NCBI GenBank assembly: GCA_902826035.1
Contig: CADEDG010000004.1
Span: forward strand, 1 to 60,007
DNA length: 60,007 bases
Source of the DNA: an uncultured Alphaproteobacteria bacterium
GTDB taxonomy: Bacteria > Pseudomonadota > Alphaproteobacteria > Caulobacterales > Aquidulcibacteraceae
Direction: 5' to 3'
Shown here: positions 1 to 8,732 of the stretch, in pieces
How the letters are laid out: each line of letters starts with the position of its first letter
Numbering within the stretch: position 1 is the first letter of the stretch
The notes under the pieces: model-generated
Told to the model about the DNA's origin: nothing
Seen by the model: only the letters and a program-made list of their open reading frames with translations
The model's database searches: none
Made by a program: the position numbers and the translations under genes

Positions 1-4
1 CCTC

Positions 5-484
5 TTAGCCCTTGCGTTCGATCCCGTTTAAATCAGCGATGGCGCTCAGAAGCACACGGTGCGCCGCCGGATAATCGCCGGGCTCGATGAACTCAGCGAC
101 GATGCTGAGCTTAGCAACGGCGCCGGCGATGGTGCGGGCGGGCACGGCGCGCAGCCGACGCATCACACGGACGCACTGGCCCATGCAAGCATCGAACTCG
201 TCATCAATGGCATCAAGCAATCTCCCCTCGGGGATGGCGCGCTGATTCGCGCGGCTCAGCTTGAACCAGTCTCGATTATCAGCGAGCCAGGCTTCGTGGT
301 CTCCCCAAGCGCACATCAGCGCCTCGCGGCGGCGCAACAGATCGCCGTAATGGGCGCAAAGGACAAGGGCCGGATCAGCGAGAGCGGCTTTGGTGAAGTC
401 GCCTTGCGCCATGAGGGGCGCTACGCTGATTGCGGCGATCACGTTGCGGCGGGACGCGCGGGCCATGGCCTCACGCGTCCCCAT
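5..484 (-). CDS. Hypothetical protein, paralogue of its upstream neighbour
   Basis: This 159-residue protein has no function I recognise. Its N-terminus contains SRRNVI followed by a hydrophobic run, which resembles a twin-arginine (Tat) signal, so export is possible. The central segment (NRDWFKLSRANQR, then an acidic DAIDDEFD) closely matches RNWMKLSRAQRRR and DLDDR in the protein encoded just upstream (471-953), so the two are tandem paralogues. The start at 484 overlaps the upstream stop by 14 bases, which suggests coupled translation. An ATG at 466 preceded by GAGG is an alternative start. It lies at the window edge beside the conjugation genes and is probably element cargo. Confidence 0.6.
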   Translation of the reverse strand: MGTREAMARASRRNVIAAISVAPLMAQGDFTKAALADPALVLCAHYGDLLRRREALMCAWGDHEAWLADNRDWFKLSRANQRAIPEGRLLDAIDDEFDACMGQCVRVMRRLRAVPARTIAGAVAKLSIVAEFIEPGDYPAAHRVLLSAIADLNGIERKG

Positions 485-953
485 GCAGTGCGCGATAATC
501 CCGCAGGATGCTCACGATCAGACGGTGCACATCCTCACCGTCGTTCTTCGTCTCAAGGACGGCGATAGTGAGCTTGCCGCAGATTCCCAGCGGTGACGCA
601 GCCACGATGGCAGGAAGCGCCTTGAGCAAGGCCCCGTTGTCGTCGCTAATGACCTCAATGCGATCGTCGAGATCGTCCAACTCACGGCTCTCAGGAAAAC
701 GTCGACGCTGAGCGCGCGATAGCTTCATCCAGTTGCGCTCGCGATGCAGGCGGGCCTCCAACCTACTCCATTGCGCCGCAAGACGCTCATGTTCAGTGTT
801 GCGCGCAAGCCAAACTTGGCATGCCGCTGCAGCAGGATCGGCGGTGAACGCGGCGGGAATGAGCGGCGTGGCGGCGGCGCCTAAAATTAGTCGGCGGGTG
901 GGTTCGTTTCGGCACGCACTCGCGTTCGCCGCCGGTGGCGGGCGTCGGGTCAT
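471..953 (-). CDS. Hypothetical protein with Tat-like N-terminus (tandem paralogue)
   Basis: This 160-residue protein begins with an arginine-rich segment, then TRRLIL and an alanine-rich hydrophobic stretch, which looks like a Tat-type signal. The body is charged and probably helical and shares the KLSRAxxR core with the gene downstream. I recognise no catalytic motif. It is the first gene of a two-gene unit reading left and is divergent from the XRE regulator at 1045, with operator-like repeats between them. The ATG at 953 has no clear ribosome binding site. Confidence 0.6.
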   Translation of the reverse strand: MTRRPPPAANASACRNEPTRRLILGAAATPLIPAAFTADPAAAACQVWLARNTEHERLAAQWSRLEARLHRERNWMKLSRAQRRRFPESRELDDLDDRIEVISDDNGALLKALPAIVAASPLGICGKLTIAVLETKNDGEDVHRLIVSILRDYRALHGDA

Positions 954-977
954 TTGAGGTAACCTTCAGCTACAGGA

Positions 978-1042
978 GTCGCCTTTTAGTCCTTCTGGCT
1001 CTTTTCGTCAAACTAAAAGTGACTTGTGGCGCTAAAGGTGAC
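978..1042. promoter_or_regulatory. Operator-like repeats upstream of the XRE regulator
   Basis: ACTAAAAGTGAC at 1012-1023 and GCTAAAGGTGAC at 1031-1042 are near-identical direct repeats, 19 bases start to start. An inverted copy with one extra base, GTCGCCTTTTAGT, lies at 978-990. The right-hand copy contains the AAAGGTGA ribosome binding site of the HTH gene at 1045. Binding of that small XRE protein here would repress its own translation or transcription and perhaps the divergent unit ending at 953. The role is inferred; the repeats are seen. Confidence 0.5.
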
Positions 1043-1044
1043 AT

Positions 1045-1287
1045 TTGCTGACGGCCGGACAAATCAGGGCAGCGCGCGGGCTTCTCAATTGGAGCCAACA
1101 GCAGCTTGCCGAGGCAACAAAGCTTTCTGTGCAGACCATCAAGCGGATGGAGGGCGCGCGCGGCCCGTCCGGTAGTACGGAGGCGAATGTGGACGCCGTT
1201 CGCCGAGCGCTGGAAGGTGCGGGCGTTATTTTTCTTGAGGCGAAGTCGAACAAAGACGGTGGCGCAGGTGTACGTTTGAAGCGCTAG
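1045..1287 (+). CDS. Small XRE-family helix-turn-helix regulator
   Basis: This 80-residue protein is almost entirely one HTH_3 domain: QIRAARGLLNWSQQQLAEAT, then LSVQTIKRMEG as the recognition helix region. The C-terminal tail (GVIFLEAKSNK) is typical of short regulators found on alphaproteobacterial mobile elements and prophages. Translation starts at a TTG with AAAGGTGA 4-5 bases upstream. Directly repeated operator-like sites overlap that ribosome binding site, so autoregulation is likely. The target is probably the element's own genes. Confidence 0.8.
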   Translation: MLTAGQIRAARGLLNWSQQQLAEATKLSVQTIKRMEGARGPSGSTEANVDAVRRALEGAGVIFLEAKSNKDGGAGVRLKR

Positions 1288-1453
1288 ACGGCTGCTCGCG
1301 AAGAAGCGGCTGGTGCTTGAGCCATTGCTTCAATGTGAAGGAATTAGTCGCTGCACCGCTGCTGGCCAGATCTTCGAGCGACATGTGAGGGCGGCGGTGT
1401 GAGTTAGCCGCGCGCGCCTCCTTTGAAGAGCAAGGCCAAGTGGAACGCGTTGG

Positions 1454-1813
1454 CTATTTAGCGCTGTCCCCGGAGAGGAAAGCAGCAAGTTCATCGACCC
1501 GACCCAGAGGATAGGATGATATCTCATTTGAAAGGTGTGGCTGGTCTTCCGCCGTGTAGACCAGAGCCGCGCCGTTGAAGTCCCCTTGGATGAGCATCGT
1601 CCACAGAGCGCGATAATCGGCGGGTTCAATCCGCACGACGCAGCGTACAACGGTTAGAACACCCCCAGCGGTCGAACTGAGCGCTAGGTCCATAGCTCGA
1701 TCTGACTCCCGCACCCGGGCGAAGATATTTAGGCCGTGTGTTCTGAAATGCTCCTCGCAGAGGCGCGCCACATCACCGAGCGGATCAGATCCAGACTGTG
1801 TTGCGTGTTTCAT
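1454..1813 (-). CDS. Hypothetical protein, possible nuclease-fold domain
   Basis: The ATG at 1813 gives 119 residues. The open frame extends upstream to 1969, but that extension is arginine-rich and less protein-like. The sequence DRAMDLAL...VLTVVRCVV...ALVYTAEDQPHLS resembles the order of a small restriction-endonuclease-like fold (an acidic residue, then a beta strand), but I cannot see a convincing PD-(D/E)xK motif because the expected Lys is missing. It lies immediately left of and divergent from the coupling-protein gene. Function is not assigned. Confidence 0.5.
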   Translation of the reverse strand: MKHATQSGSDPLGDVARLCEEHFRTHGLNIFARVRESDRAMDLALSSTAGGVLTVVRCVVRIEPADYRALWTMLIQGDFNGAALVYTAEDQPHLSNEISSYPLGRVDELAAFLSGDSAK

Positions 1814-1952
1814 CGGGTCGAAGCCTATTTGCTCACGCCGCAGCATCAAACTGAAAGATGCGAATACGCTTCCCGCCGAAAGTCTGCTCGTTAGCGGAAG
1901 ATGATCAAGCGTTCGCGCAATTCCCGTAGCTAGGGAAAGAACCCTTTGGCAA

Positions 1953-1968
1953 TGGGCCCTTCGGCCCA
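1953..1968. other. Short perfect hairpin upstream of traG
   Basis: TGGGCC, a CTTC loop and GGCCCA form a perfect six-base-pair stem in the gap between the divergent gene starting at 1813 and the coupling-protein start at 2025. No T-run follows on either side, so it is not a clear terminator. It may act in the traG leader or as a protein-binding site. Confidence 0.3.
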
Positions 1969-2024
1969 AAGACGCCGTGCGCCCGACGGCTCACAGTGCC
2001 CGGCGACGCCAAACGCGAGCGGAC

Positions 2025-4010
2025 ATGCGCAGCGCAATCATCATTGCGGTTTCACTTTTGATCGCGCTGATCGGCGCAGGGGCCGCCACGCAATATCTGG
2101 CGCAGGTTTTCGCGTATCAGCCGGCGCTGGGTGGACCGTGGATGAGAACGGAAGCGGGCGCTCTCTATGCACCTTGGGCGGTGTTCGAATGGACCGAGCG
2201 CTGGTCAGATCGTTTTCCGAAGCCATTCGCGGTCGCACGTCTTGTCGTGCTTGCCGGCTTCGCGGCGAGTATTCTTGGCGCGGCTCTCGGGTTACGACAA
2301 CGGTTTCAGCTCAAACCGTTCGGCAAGGACGCATGGGCAAACTTCGCCGACATAGAGTCAGCCGGGCTCTTTGCAGAGCAAGGCGCCATCCTCGGCAGGT
2401 TCCAGGGTGAAATCCTGGCTTATGACGGGCCGGGCCACCAGATTCTGATCGGCGCTTCGCGTTCGGGTAAAGGCCGCGGGCACATCGTGCCGACGCTTCT
2501 GTCATGGAGCGGATCGGCAATCGTGCTCGACGTCAAAGGAGAACTCGACCACGGCGACCCCCGGCACGGGTTTCCGGGCGCGTCTGGGTATCGCGCGCTG
2601 TTGGGACCAGTCTTGCGCTTTGCCCCGACCCAGAGCTCATCCAATTGCTTCAATCCGCTCCTCGAAATTCGCAAAGACGAAAACGAAGTCCGCGATGTCC
2701 AGAATGTGGTCGACATAATCATCGATCCACACGGGCAAACCCGTGGCGGCGAGCGGTTTTGGAACGACAGCGCCAAGAACATTCTAACCGGCGTCATTCT
2801 GCACGTGCTCTACACTGAACCGGTGGAGCGCAAGACGCTTGCGGTCGTGCGGGAAAAGCTGGCCGACCTCGACCGCGCCGCCGACGAGATGCGCTTGACG
2901 CTTCATCGCCTCAATCCGCGCACCAACATGCCAGAGGTGCATCCTGAAGTTCTGCACGCCTCCACCTCCTATTTAACCGGCGAGGAGCGTCTCCGCTCGG
3001 GCATCAAAGCAACTGCGGAATCCTTCTTTGGCATCTTCGCCGATCCCGTTGTGGTCGAGAAGACCAGCCGCTCCGACTTCCGCATCGGCGATCTCATGTG
3101 CGCAGAGCGGCCGGCAACGCTCTACCTCCAGCCGCCCCCGTCAGATGGCCCACGCCTCATGCCGCTGATGCGTCTTTTCATCGGTCAGGTCGCGCGCACT
3201 TTGATGGAAGATCAGACCCGGGACGGCCACGGCCGCGAGAAGCGTCACCGCTTGCTTCTGATGCTCGACGAGTTTCCCCAACTCGGCCGTCTCGACTTCT
3301 TCGAGAAGATGATGGGCGCCATGGCCGGTTATGGCCTCAAAGCGTTCCTCGTGTGTCAGTCGCTCAATCACGTCATCAAGGCCTACGGTCGCGACAACGT
3401 CATCCTCGACAACTGCCATTGTGTGACCTCATTCGCTGCCGCCGATCCAGAGACCGCAAAACACATTGCCGAAATGGGCGGCGAAGTCTGGGAGATGCGT
3501 CCGCAGGAGAGTGAACATCGGCCCCGCTCAATCCTGGGTCCGCAGAAAGGCGCCATCACCTATCGGGAAGAGCGCCGGCCGTTGCTGCTGCCTGGAGACG
3601 TGCGTGGTCTTCCCCAAGACCAACAGCTCATTTTCGTTTCTGGCTGCAAGCCCATCCGCGCGAAGAAACTCCGATTCGATCAGGAGCCGATCTTTGCAGA
3701 GCGCCTGCGCCCGGCCGCGCCCAGCGTGGTCGCGCTCGCAGAAGACAATGAGTGGCGCGACGTGCGCGCTCTCGGCCGCCTGGTGAAGGAGAAAAAGCCG
3801 GTGACGCCAGCGAAGCGGCCGGAGCCGTCAACGCCGCGCCGCGCGCAAACCGACTTGTTCGATACGAATGAAGCCAAGGTCGCGCCGCCGACGCCGACGC
3901 CGCCGGCCTCCGCCGAAGCGGGGCCGAAGATCTCCGACCTCGCGCTCGCCAGCTTTCGCAATCCCGATGGCTCTCGGATAACCGAGCCGCCGCGCTCGAA
4001 AGGGATTTGA
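2025..4010 (+). CDS. traG: Type IV coupling protein TraG/VirD4
   Basis: This 661-residue inner-membrane ATPase would link the relaxosome to the secretion channel during conjugation. Two N-terminal membrane segments (about residues 3-22 and 65-85) precede the VirD4 ATPase domain. The Walker A variant GASRSGKG is at about residue 142, and Walker B is LLLMLDEFPQLG at about residue 410. The C-terminal tail is proline-rich and ends in charged sequence. A GTG at 1977 in the same frame would add 16 arginine-rich residues; the ATG at 2025 better fits the usual membrane-anchored start. The ribbon-helix-helix gene and trb operon follow directly. Confidence 0.93.
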   Translation: MRSAIIIAVSLLIALIGAGAATQYLAQVFAYQPALGGPWMRTEAGALYAPWAVFEWTERWSDRFPKPFAVARLVVLAGFAASILGAALGLRQRFQLKPFGKDAWANFADIESAGLFAEQGAILGRFQGEILAYDGPGHQILIGASRSGKGRGHIVPTLLSWSGSAIVLDVKGELDHGDPRHGFPGASGYRALLGPVLRFAPTQSSSNCFNPLLEIRKDENEVRDVQNVVDIIIDPHGQTRGGERFWNDSAKNILTGVILHVLYTEPVERKTLAVVREKLADLDRAADEMRLTLHRLNPRTNMPEVHPEVLHASTSYLTGEERLRSGIKATAESFFGIFADPVVVEKTSRSDFRIGDLMCAERPATLYLQPPPSDGPRLMPLMRLFIGQVARTLMEDQTRDGHGREKRHRLLLMLDEFPQLGRLDFFEKMMGAMAGYGLKAFLVCQSLNHVIKAYGRDNVILDNCHCVTSFAAADPETAKHIAEMGGEVWEMRPQESEHRPRSILGPQKGAITYREERRPLLLPGDVRGLPQDQQLIFVSGCKPIRAKKLRFDQEPIFAERLRPAAPSVVALAEDNEWRDVRALGRLVKEKKPVTPAKRPEPSTPRRAQTDLFDTNEAKVAPPTPTPPASAEAGPKISDLALASFRNPDGSRITEPPRSKGI

Positions 4011-4015
4011 GCCCC

Positions 4016-4465
4016 ATGCCGCGTAAGGGCATCACCGTCTATCTGACGCGCGATCTCGAAGTCAAAATCGAGAAGATTGCCCGCGATCAGCACCGCTCGG
4101 AATCGTCAGTCATCGCCGAGGCGGTGCGCGCACGTTATGCTGGCCGAGATGGCGACCCGCTGCCGCCGGTCAGCGACCAGCGGCAGGCAAGCCGTCTCGA
4201 CGCGCGCCTCGATAAGGTCATCGGCGAGGGGCTCATCGTCAAAGAAGTGTTGCTGCTCTTCATCCGCGTGTGGCTGGAACACAATCCTCCGATAGACGAA
4301 GCGCTGGAAGACAGCGCTGCCGCGAGTGCGGAGGCTCGGTTCGAGCGGTTCCTTCAAATGGTCGCCAATGCTCTGCGAGGCGGGCGCTCGATCAGCGGCG
4401 GCAGTGTGCCGAATGGCGAGGATGCGACTAGCGCCGGCGGAGACTTCGGAGCAACGGCGCCATGA
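4016..4465 (+). CDS. Ribbon-helix-helix (CopG-type) conjugation accessory protein
   Basis: This 149-residue protein has an N-terminal ribbon-helix-helix fold: GITVYLTRDLEVKIEKIA as strand and first helix, then SESSVIAEAVRARYAG as the second helix. Proteins of this type between traG and trbB commonly regulate the transfer operon or bind oriT. The rest has one hydrophobic helix (VKEVLLLFIRVWLE) and an acidic tail. The ATG at 4016 with AAGGGA upstream is preferred over a TTG at 4007 that overlaps the traG stop. Its stop overlaps the trbB start by four bases. Confidence 0.8.
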   Translation: MPRKGITVYLTRDLEVKIEKIARDQHRSESSVIAEAVRARYAGRDGDPLPPVSDQRQASRLDARLDKVIGEGLIVKEVLLLFIRVWLEHNPPIDEALEDSAAASAEARFERFLQMVANALRGGRSISGGSVPNGEDATSAGGDFGATAP

Positions 4466-5385
4466 GCGGCGATGGATATGCGCTCGTCTCGGCCCGTCGA
4501 CGCTCTGCCTTGGTGCGCGCGCTGGGCCCGGCCGTCGCGCATGCCTTAGGCGAAGCCGACGTTGTCGAGGCGCTGGTGAACGCGGACGGTAGATTGTGGC
4601 TCGATCGATTAGGACGGGGCCTTGAACCGACTGCGCACACACTCTCGATCGCGGAGCGCGAAACCGCCATTCGTTTGCTGGCGCACGAGGCAGGCGAAAC
4701 GGTGGGCGCCGAACGCCCGGCGCTCTCGACCATTCTACCGGATAGCGCGGCCAGGGTGCAGGCGCTCCTGCCGCCGCTCGTCGAGGCGCCGGTGATCGCC
4801 ATCCGTAAACGTCCGTCGCGTATTTTTGAACTCGACGACTATGTGACAGCTGGCATCGCAACAAGGGCTCAAGCCGATGTCTTGCGCGCAGCCGTGGCGC
4901 ACCGGCGAAACATTGTTGTCGCAGGCGGCACAGGATCCGGAAAGACGACCCTGCTAAATGCCTTACTTGCCGAAACACCTTTCCTCACAGCACGCGTCAT
5001 CATTTTAGAAGACACTTGCGAACTTCATTGCGCCAGCCCCAACAGCGTGCAGATGCTGACCAAGAGAACCGAGCCGCAAACGTCGATGCGCGATCTGGTG
5101 AAGATGACGCTCCGGCTGCGCCCCGATCGGATCGTGGTTGGGGAGGTTCGCGACGGCGCGGCCCTTGAGGTTCTCAAAGCGTGGAACACCGGACACCCAG
5201 GCGGGCTGCTCACTCTGCACGCCAACTCAGCCGCAGATGCGCTGCCGCGGCTAGAGGATTTGGCGATGGAGGCAAGTGCTGCGCCGCCCACACGCCTCAT
5301 CAACGCGGCCGTGGATATGGTTGTGTTCATCGCCCGCACCGAGACCGGCCGTAGCATCACCGAGATTGTGCAGCACCGGCTCTGA
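4462..5385 (+). CDS. trbB: Conjugal transfer ATPase TrbB (VirB11 family)
   Basis: This 307-residue protein is a hexameric traffic ATPase at the cytoplasmic base of the Trb secretion channel. Walker A is AGGTGSGKTT at about residues 153-162. The Asp box (ILEDTCEL), Walker B region (RPDRIVVGEVRDGAALE) and His box (HPGGLLTLHANS) appear in the order expected for VirB11/PilT-type ATPases. Length matches TrbB. The start overlaps the preceding stop as ATGA, indicating translational coupling. About 235 bases of non-coding DNA follow before trbC. Confidence 0.95.
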   Translation: MSGDGYALVSARRRSALVRALGPAVAHALGEADVVEALVNADGRLWLDRLGRGLEPTAHTLSIAERETAIRLLAHEAGETVGAERPALSTILPDSAARVQALLPPLVEAPVIAIRKRPSRIFELDDYVTAGIATRAQADVLRAAVAHRRNIVVAGGTGSGKTTLLNALLAETPFLTARVIILEDTCELHCASPNSVQMLTKRTEPQTSMRDLVKMTLRLRPDRIVVGEVRDGAALEVLKAWNTGHPGGLLTLHANSAADALPRLEDLAMEASAAPPTRLINAAVDMVVFIARTETGRSITEIVQHRL

Positions 5386-5620
5386 CCTCGAACCCCACAC
5401 TCTAAGCACTACGACATTGCAGCAACACGCAGCGCCTTCATGCGCGCCGCGGGATGCAGGCTGCATTCTTGAAGCGCAACTCGGCGAGGTGCGACGAGGT
5501 GTTTGCGCGCGCTGTGAGAGCACGCGTCTGCGGCTGCGCGCAGGGCTTGAAAGCCATTTCGTCGAGCGCGTCTTCGTGGAAACTGTCCTCCACAGGCCTC
5601 TACGAGGCGGGGATATCACG

Positions 5621-5932
5621 ATGCGTAAGGTCAGCGCACGAGCAGCAGCTCTCACGATCACAATCATTGCGATTGCAGGACCAGCTTACGCGTCCGGCTC
5701 CGGCATGCCGTGGGAAGGGCCGCTCGAACAGATTGTTGATTCGATCACAGGACCTGTGGCGCGCGCCGCCGCGGTCGTCGCCATCGTCATCGCCGGTGTC
5801 ACGATCATCTTCTCCGAAGGCGGAGGCGGCGTGCGCAAACTCGCCTTCGTGGGCCTCGGCATCGCCATCATGTTCGCGGCGGTTTCGTTTTTCTTGGATT
5901 TCTTCGGCTTCGCCGGCGGGGCGCTGATCTGA
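5621..5932 (+). CDS. trbC: Conjugal transfer pilin TrbC (VirB2 family)
   Basis: This 103-residue pro-pilin has an N-terminal signal ending near PAYAS and two hydrophobic segments (ARAAAVVAIVIAGVTIIF and LAFVGLGIAIMFAAVSFFL) around a glycine-rich charged turn, the arrangement of TrbC/VirB2 pilins. The open frame extends far upstream, but the ATG at 5621 with a GAGGCGGGG purine run upstream gives the family-typical length. It would form the transfer pilus subunit. Confidence 0.9.
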   Translation: MRKVSARAAALTITIIAIAGPAYASGSGMPWEGPLEQIVDSITGPVARAAAVVAIVIAGVTIIFSEGGGGVRKLAFVGLGIAIMFAAVSFFLDFFGFAGGALI

Positions 5933-5984
5933 CAGCGCACTGCTGAAGCCGCTTTGAGTGAGTGACAACGACAGGGAGGTCTTC

Positions 5985-6251
5985 GTGAACGACGAAGAGT
6001 CAAACGGATACGCCATGCCTTTGCGCACCAGCTTGACCCGCCCCATTCTGCTGGGCGGCGTCCCGCGCGCCTTCGCAATCCTCAACGCCACCATCGGCGC
6101 CGCGATTGGCTTTGGCCTGCAGCAGCCGTTCATCGGCTTTCCACTCTGGGCCGTGCTGCAAGGCGCCGCGGCATGGGCCGCCGCGCGCGATCCCTGGTTT
6201 CTAGAGACTTGGCCTCGGCACCTGGCCAAGCCCGTCTATCTCTCGGCGTGA
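5985..6251 (+). CDS. trbD: Conjugal transfer protein TrbD (VirB3 family)
   Basis: This 88-residue inner-membrane protein works with TrbE in pilus and channel assembly. It contains LTRPILLGGVPRAFAILNATI and a second hydrophobic segment, the TrbD/VirB3 pattern. The GTG at 5985 is chosen because AGGGAGG lies five bases upstream; an in-frame GTG at 5958 has no such site. The stop at 6249-6251 nearly abuts trbE. Confidence 0.9.
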   Translation: MNDEESNGYAMPLRTSLTRPILLGGVPRAFAILNATIGAAIGFGLQQPFIGFPLWAVLQGAAAWAAARDPWFLETWPRHLAKPVYLSA

Positions 6252-6256
6252 CGCGT

Positions 6257-8722
6257 ATGCTTGATCTTCGCCCTTACGCTTCGACCGGCGCCAAGCTCGC
6301 CGACTTCTTGCCGTGGGCCGCGCTGATTGCCCCCGGCGTGGTCTTGAACAAGGACGGCGCCTTTCAGCGAACGCTCGCATTCCGCGGCCCTGATCTAGAT
6401 TCCGCCGTGGCCGCCGAACTCATGGGTGCGAGCGGCCGATTGAACAACGCTTTCCGCCGCTTCGGTTCGGGCTGGTGCTTTCACGTCGAAGCGCGCCGAT
6501 CGCCGGCGCCTGGCTATCCCGATAGCGAGTGGCCAGACGCGGTGTCGTGGCTGATCGACGAAGAACGTCGCGCTGTATTCGAGACGGCCGGCGCGCGTTT
6601 CGAGAGCCGTTATTTCCTGACGCTCGCGTGGCTACCGCCAGCCGAACGGCAAGGAAAACTTGAAAGCCTCGTCTTTGAAGGCGGCGCAGAGACCGCGGCC
6701 ATCATCGACTATCGGCGTCATCTCGAACGCTTTCAGCAGGAATCCGACCAATTCATCGCGTTGCTTGAAACCGCCATGCCGGAGGCGCGCTGGCTTTCGG
6801 ACGAAGAGACGCTGACGTACCTCCATGATTGCGTCTCAGATCGCCCGCACCGCGTCGCCGTGCCTGAGACGCCATTTCATCTCGACCAGTTGCTGACGGA
6901 TGCCCCGCTCATCGGCGGGCTCGCGCCCACACTTGGCGCCAGGCATCTGAAAGTCATTTCGGTTCGAAGCTTCATCACCGAAACCGAGCCGGGGCTGCTT
7001 GACCAGCTCAACCGCCTGCCGATCTCGTATCGCTGGGTCACGCGTTTCCTGCCGCTCGACCGCGAAGAGGCGCGGCGCGAATTGGAAAAGATCCGCAAGC
7101 GCTGGTTCTCCAAGCGCAAGGGTTTGCTCACGCTATTGCGCGAGGCGCTCTTCCGCGAAGAGGCGGCCCTCCTCGACAATGACGCGGCGAACCAAACGGA
7201 AGACGCTGATGTCGCGCTGCAAGAACTCGGCGCAGATGCCGTCTCAGCAGGATACGCCACTCTAACGATCACGGTCGCTGAGGCCGACGAAGAGCAGGCG
7301 AATGAAGCTGTCCGGCAGATTCAGCAGGTCGCCGACGCATTGGGCTTCGTCACGCAAGTCGAAAGCGTCAATGCTGTCGAGGCCTGGCTGGGCAGCTTGC
7401 CAGGCCAAGCCTATGCCGACGTACGCCGGCCAATCCTCCTGTCGCCCAGCCTTGCGCATCTTCTTCCTACCAGCGCCGTGTGGGCGGGACCGGAGCACAA
7501 CATCCATCTCAACGCACCGCCGATCATGCTCACCGCGACCGATGGCGCGACGCCGTTCCGGCTCGACCTTCATGTCGGCGATGTCGGCCATACGATGATT
7601 GTAGGGCCAACGGGCGCCGGCAAATCGGTGCTGCTCGCGACACTCGCCGCGCAATGGCTCCGTTACGCTGATGCGCAGGTATTCCTCTTCGACAAGGACC
7701 GGTCCTCTCGCGCGACCATCCTCGGTCTGGGCGGCGATTTCTTCGATCTTGGCGAGGAGGACGCTTTAGGTCTCCAGCCGCTTGCGACGATCGATGACGC
7801 CGCCGAACGCAGCTGGGCGCTCGACTGGATCGCGAGCCTCATCGCCAGCGCCAATGTCGCAGTGACGCCTGAACTACGCGCCGAACTCTGGCGCGCTTTG
7901 GAAGTCCTCGCTCAGCGTCCGCTCGAAGACCGGACGTTGACCCTTTTTACGGCACTGGCCCAGGACGCGACCGTTCGCGCTGCGCTGGAGCCGTTCACGC
8001 GCGCGGGACCGTACGGGCGCTTGCTCGACCACGATCAGTCGACCTTGGGCTATGGCCGCGTCCAGGCGTTCGAGATGGGCGATCTGATGCGTCGTCCGCA
8101 TGCGGCGAGCGCGGTTCTCTCCGTGCTCTTCCATGCGCTGGAGCGCCGCTTCGACGGCAAGCCCACTTTGCTTGTTCTCGACGAAGCGTGGCTCTTCCTT
8201 AAGGACGCGGCGTTCGCTTCCCAAATTCAGGATTGGCTGAAGACGCTCCGCAAGAAGAACGTCGCTGTTATCTTCGCTAGCCAGGAACTCGCCGACGTTG
8301 AAGCGAGCCCGATCGCCTCGACCATCATCGAAGCGTGCCTCACCCGCATCTTTCTGCCCAACGACCGCGCCCGCGAGCCACGTTCGGCCGCGTTCTACGA
8401 ATCGTTAGGGCTCAATGCTCGCCAGATCGCGCTCATCGCCACGGCGACGCCGAAGCGCGACTACTATCTAGCCTCACGCGCAGGCTGCCGGTTGTTCGAG
8501 CTGGGACTCGGCCCCGCCGCGCTTGCCTTCGTTGCTGCCTCGCGCCCCGAAGACCACGCGTGGATGGATCGCGTGATCGCGGAGAGGGGCGCGCAAAACT
8601 TCGCGCTCGCCTGGCTTGAAGCACGCGGCCTACGCCACGCTGCCGATGCGGTGCGGCGCTTCAAGCAAAAGGCCGGATCGCCAGCTACGTCGGCCGAACA
8701 ATCCTTGATCGCCGCGGAATAG
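6257..8722 (+). CDS. trbE: Conjugal transfer ATPase TrbE (VirB4 family)
   Basis: This 821-residue protein is the large AAA-type ATPase that powers pilus assembly and substrate transfer. The N-terminus (MLDLRPYASTGAKLADFLPW) matches the TrbE start pattern. Walker A is GPTGAGKSVLLATLA at about residue 449 and Walker B is LLVLDEAWLFL at about residue 638, followed by a FASQELADVE segment typical of VirB4. A GTG at 6248 overlapping the trbD stop is an alternative start; the ATG at 6257 fits the family better. Confidence 0.95.
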   Translation: MLDLRPYASTGAKLADFLPWAALIAPGVVLNKDGAFQRTLAFRGPDLDSAVAAELMGASGRLNNAFRRFGSGWCFHVEARRSPAPGYPDSEWPDAVSWLIDEERRAVFETAGARFESRYFLTLAWLPPAERQGKLESLVFEGGAETAAIIDYRRHLERFQQESDQFIALLETAMPEARWLSDEETLTYLHDCVSDRPHRVAVPETPFHLDQLLTDAPLIGGLAPTLGARHLKVISVRSFITETEPGLLDQLNRLPISYRWVTRFLPLDREEARRELEKIRKRWFSKRKGLLTLLREALFREEAALLDNDAANQTEDADVALQELGADAVSAGYATLTITVAEADEEQANEAVRQIQQVADALGFVTQVESVNAVEAWLGSLPGQAYADVRRPILLSPSLAHLLPTSAVWAGPEHNIHLNAPPIMLTATDGATPFRLDLHVGDVGHTMIVGPTGAGKSVLLATLAAQWLRYADAQVFLFDKDRSSRATILGLGGDFFDLGEEDALGLQPLATIDDAAERSWALDWIASLIASANVAVTPELRAELWRALEVLAQRPLEDRTLTLFTALAQDATVRAALEPFTRAGPYGRLLDHDQSTLGYGRVQAFEMGDLMRRPHAASAVLSVLFHALERRFDGKPTLLVLDEAWLFLKDAAFASQIQDWLKTLRKKNVAVIFASQELADVEASPIASTIIEACLTRIFLPNDRAREPRSAAFYESLGLNARQIALIATATPKRDYYLASRAGCRLFELGLGPAALAFVAASRPEDHAWMDRVIAERGAQNFALAWLEARGLRHAADAVRRFKQKAGSPATSAEQSLIAAE

Positions 8723-8732
8723 GAGAGGGACC

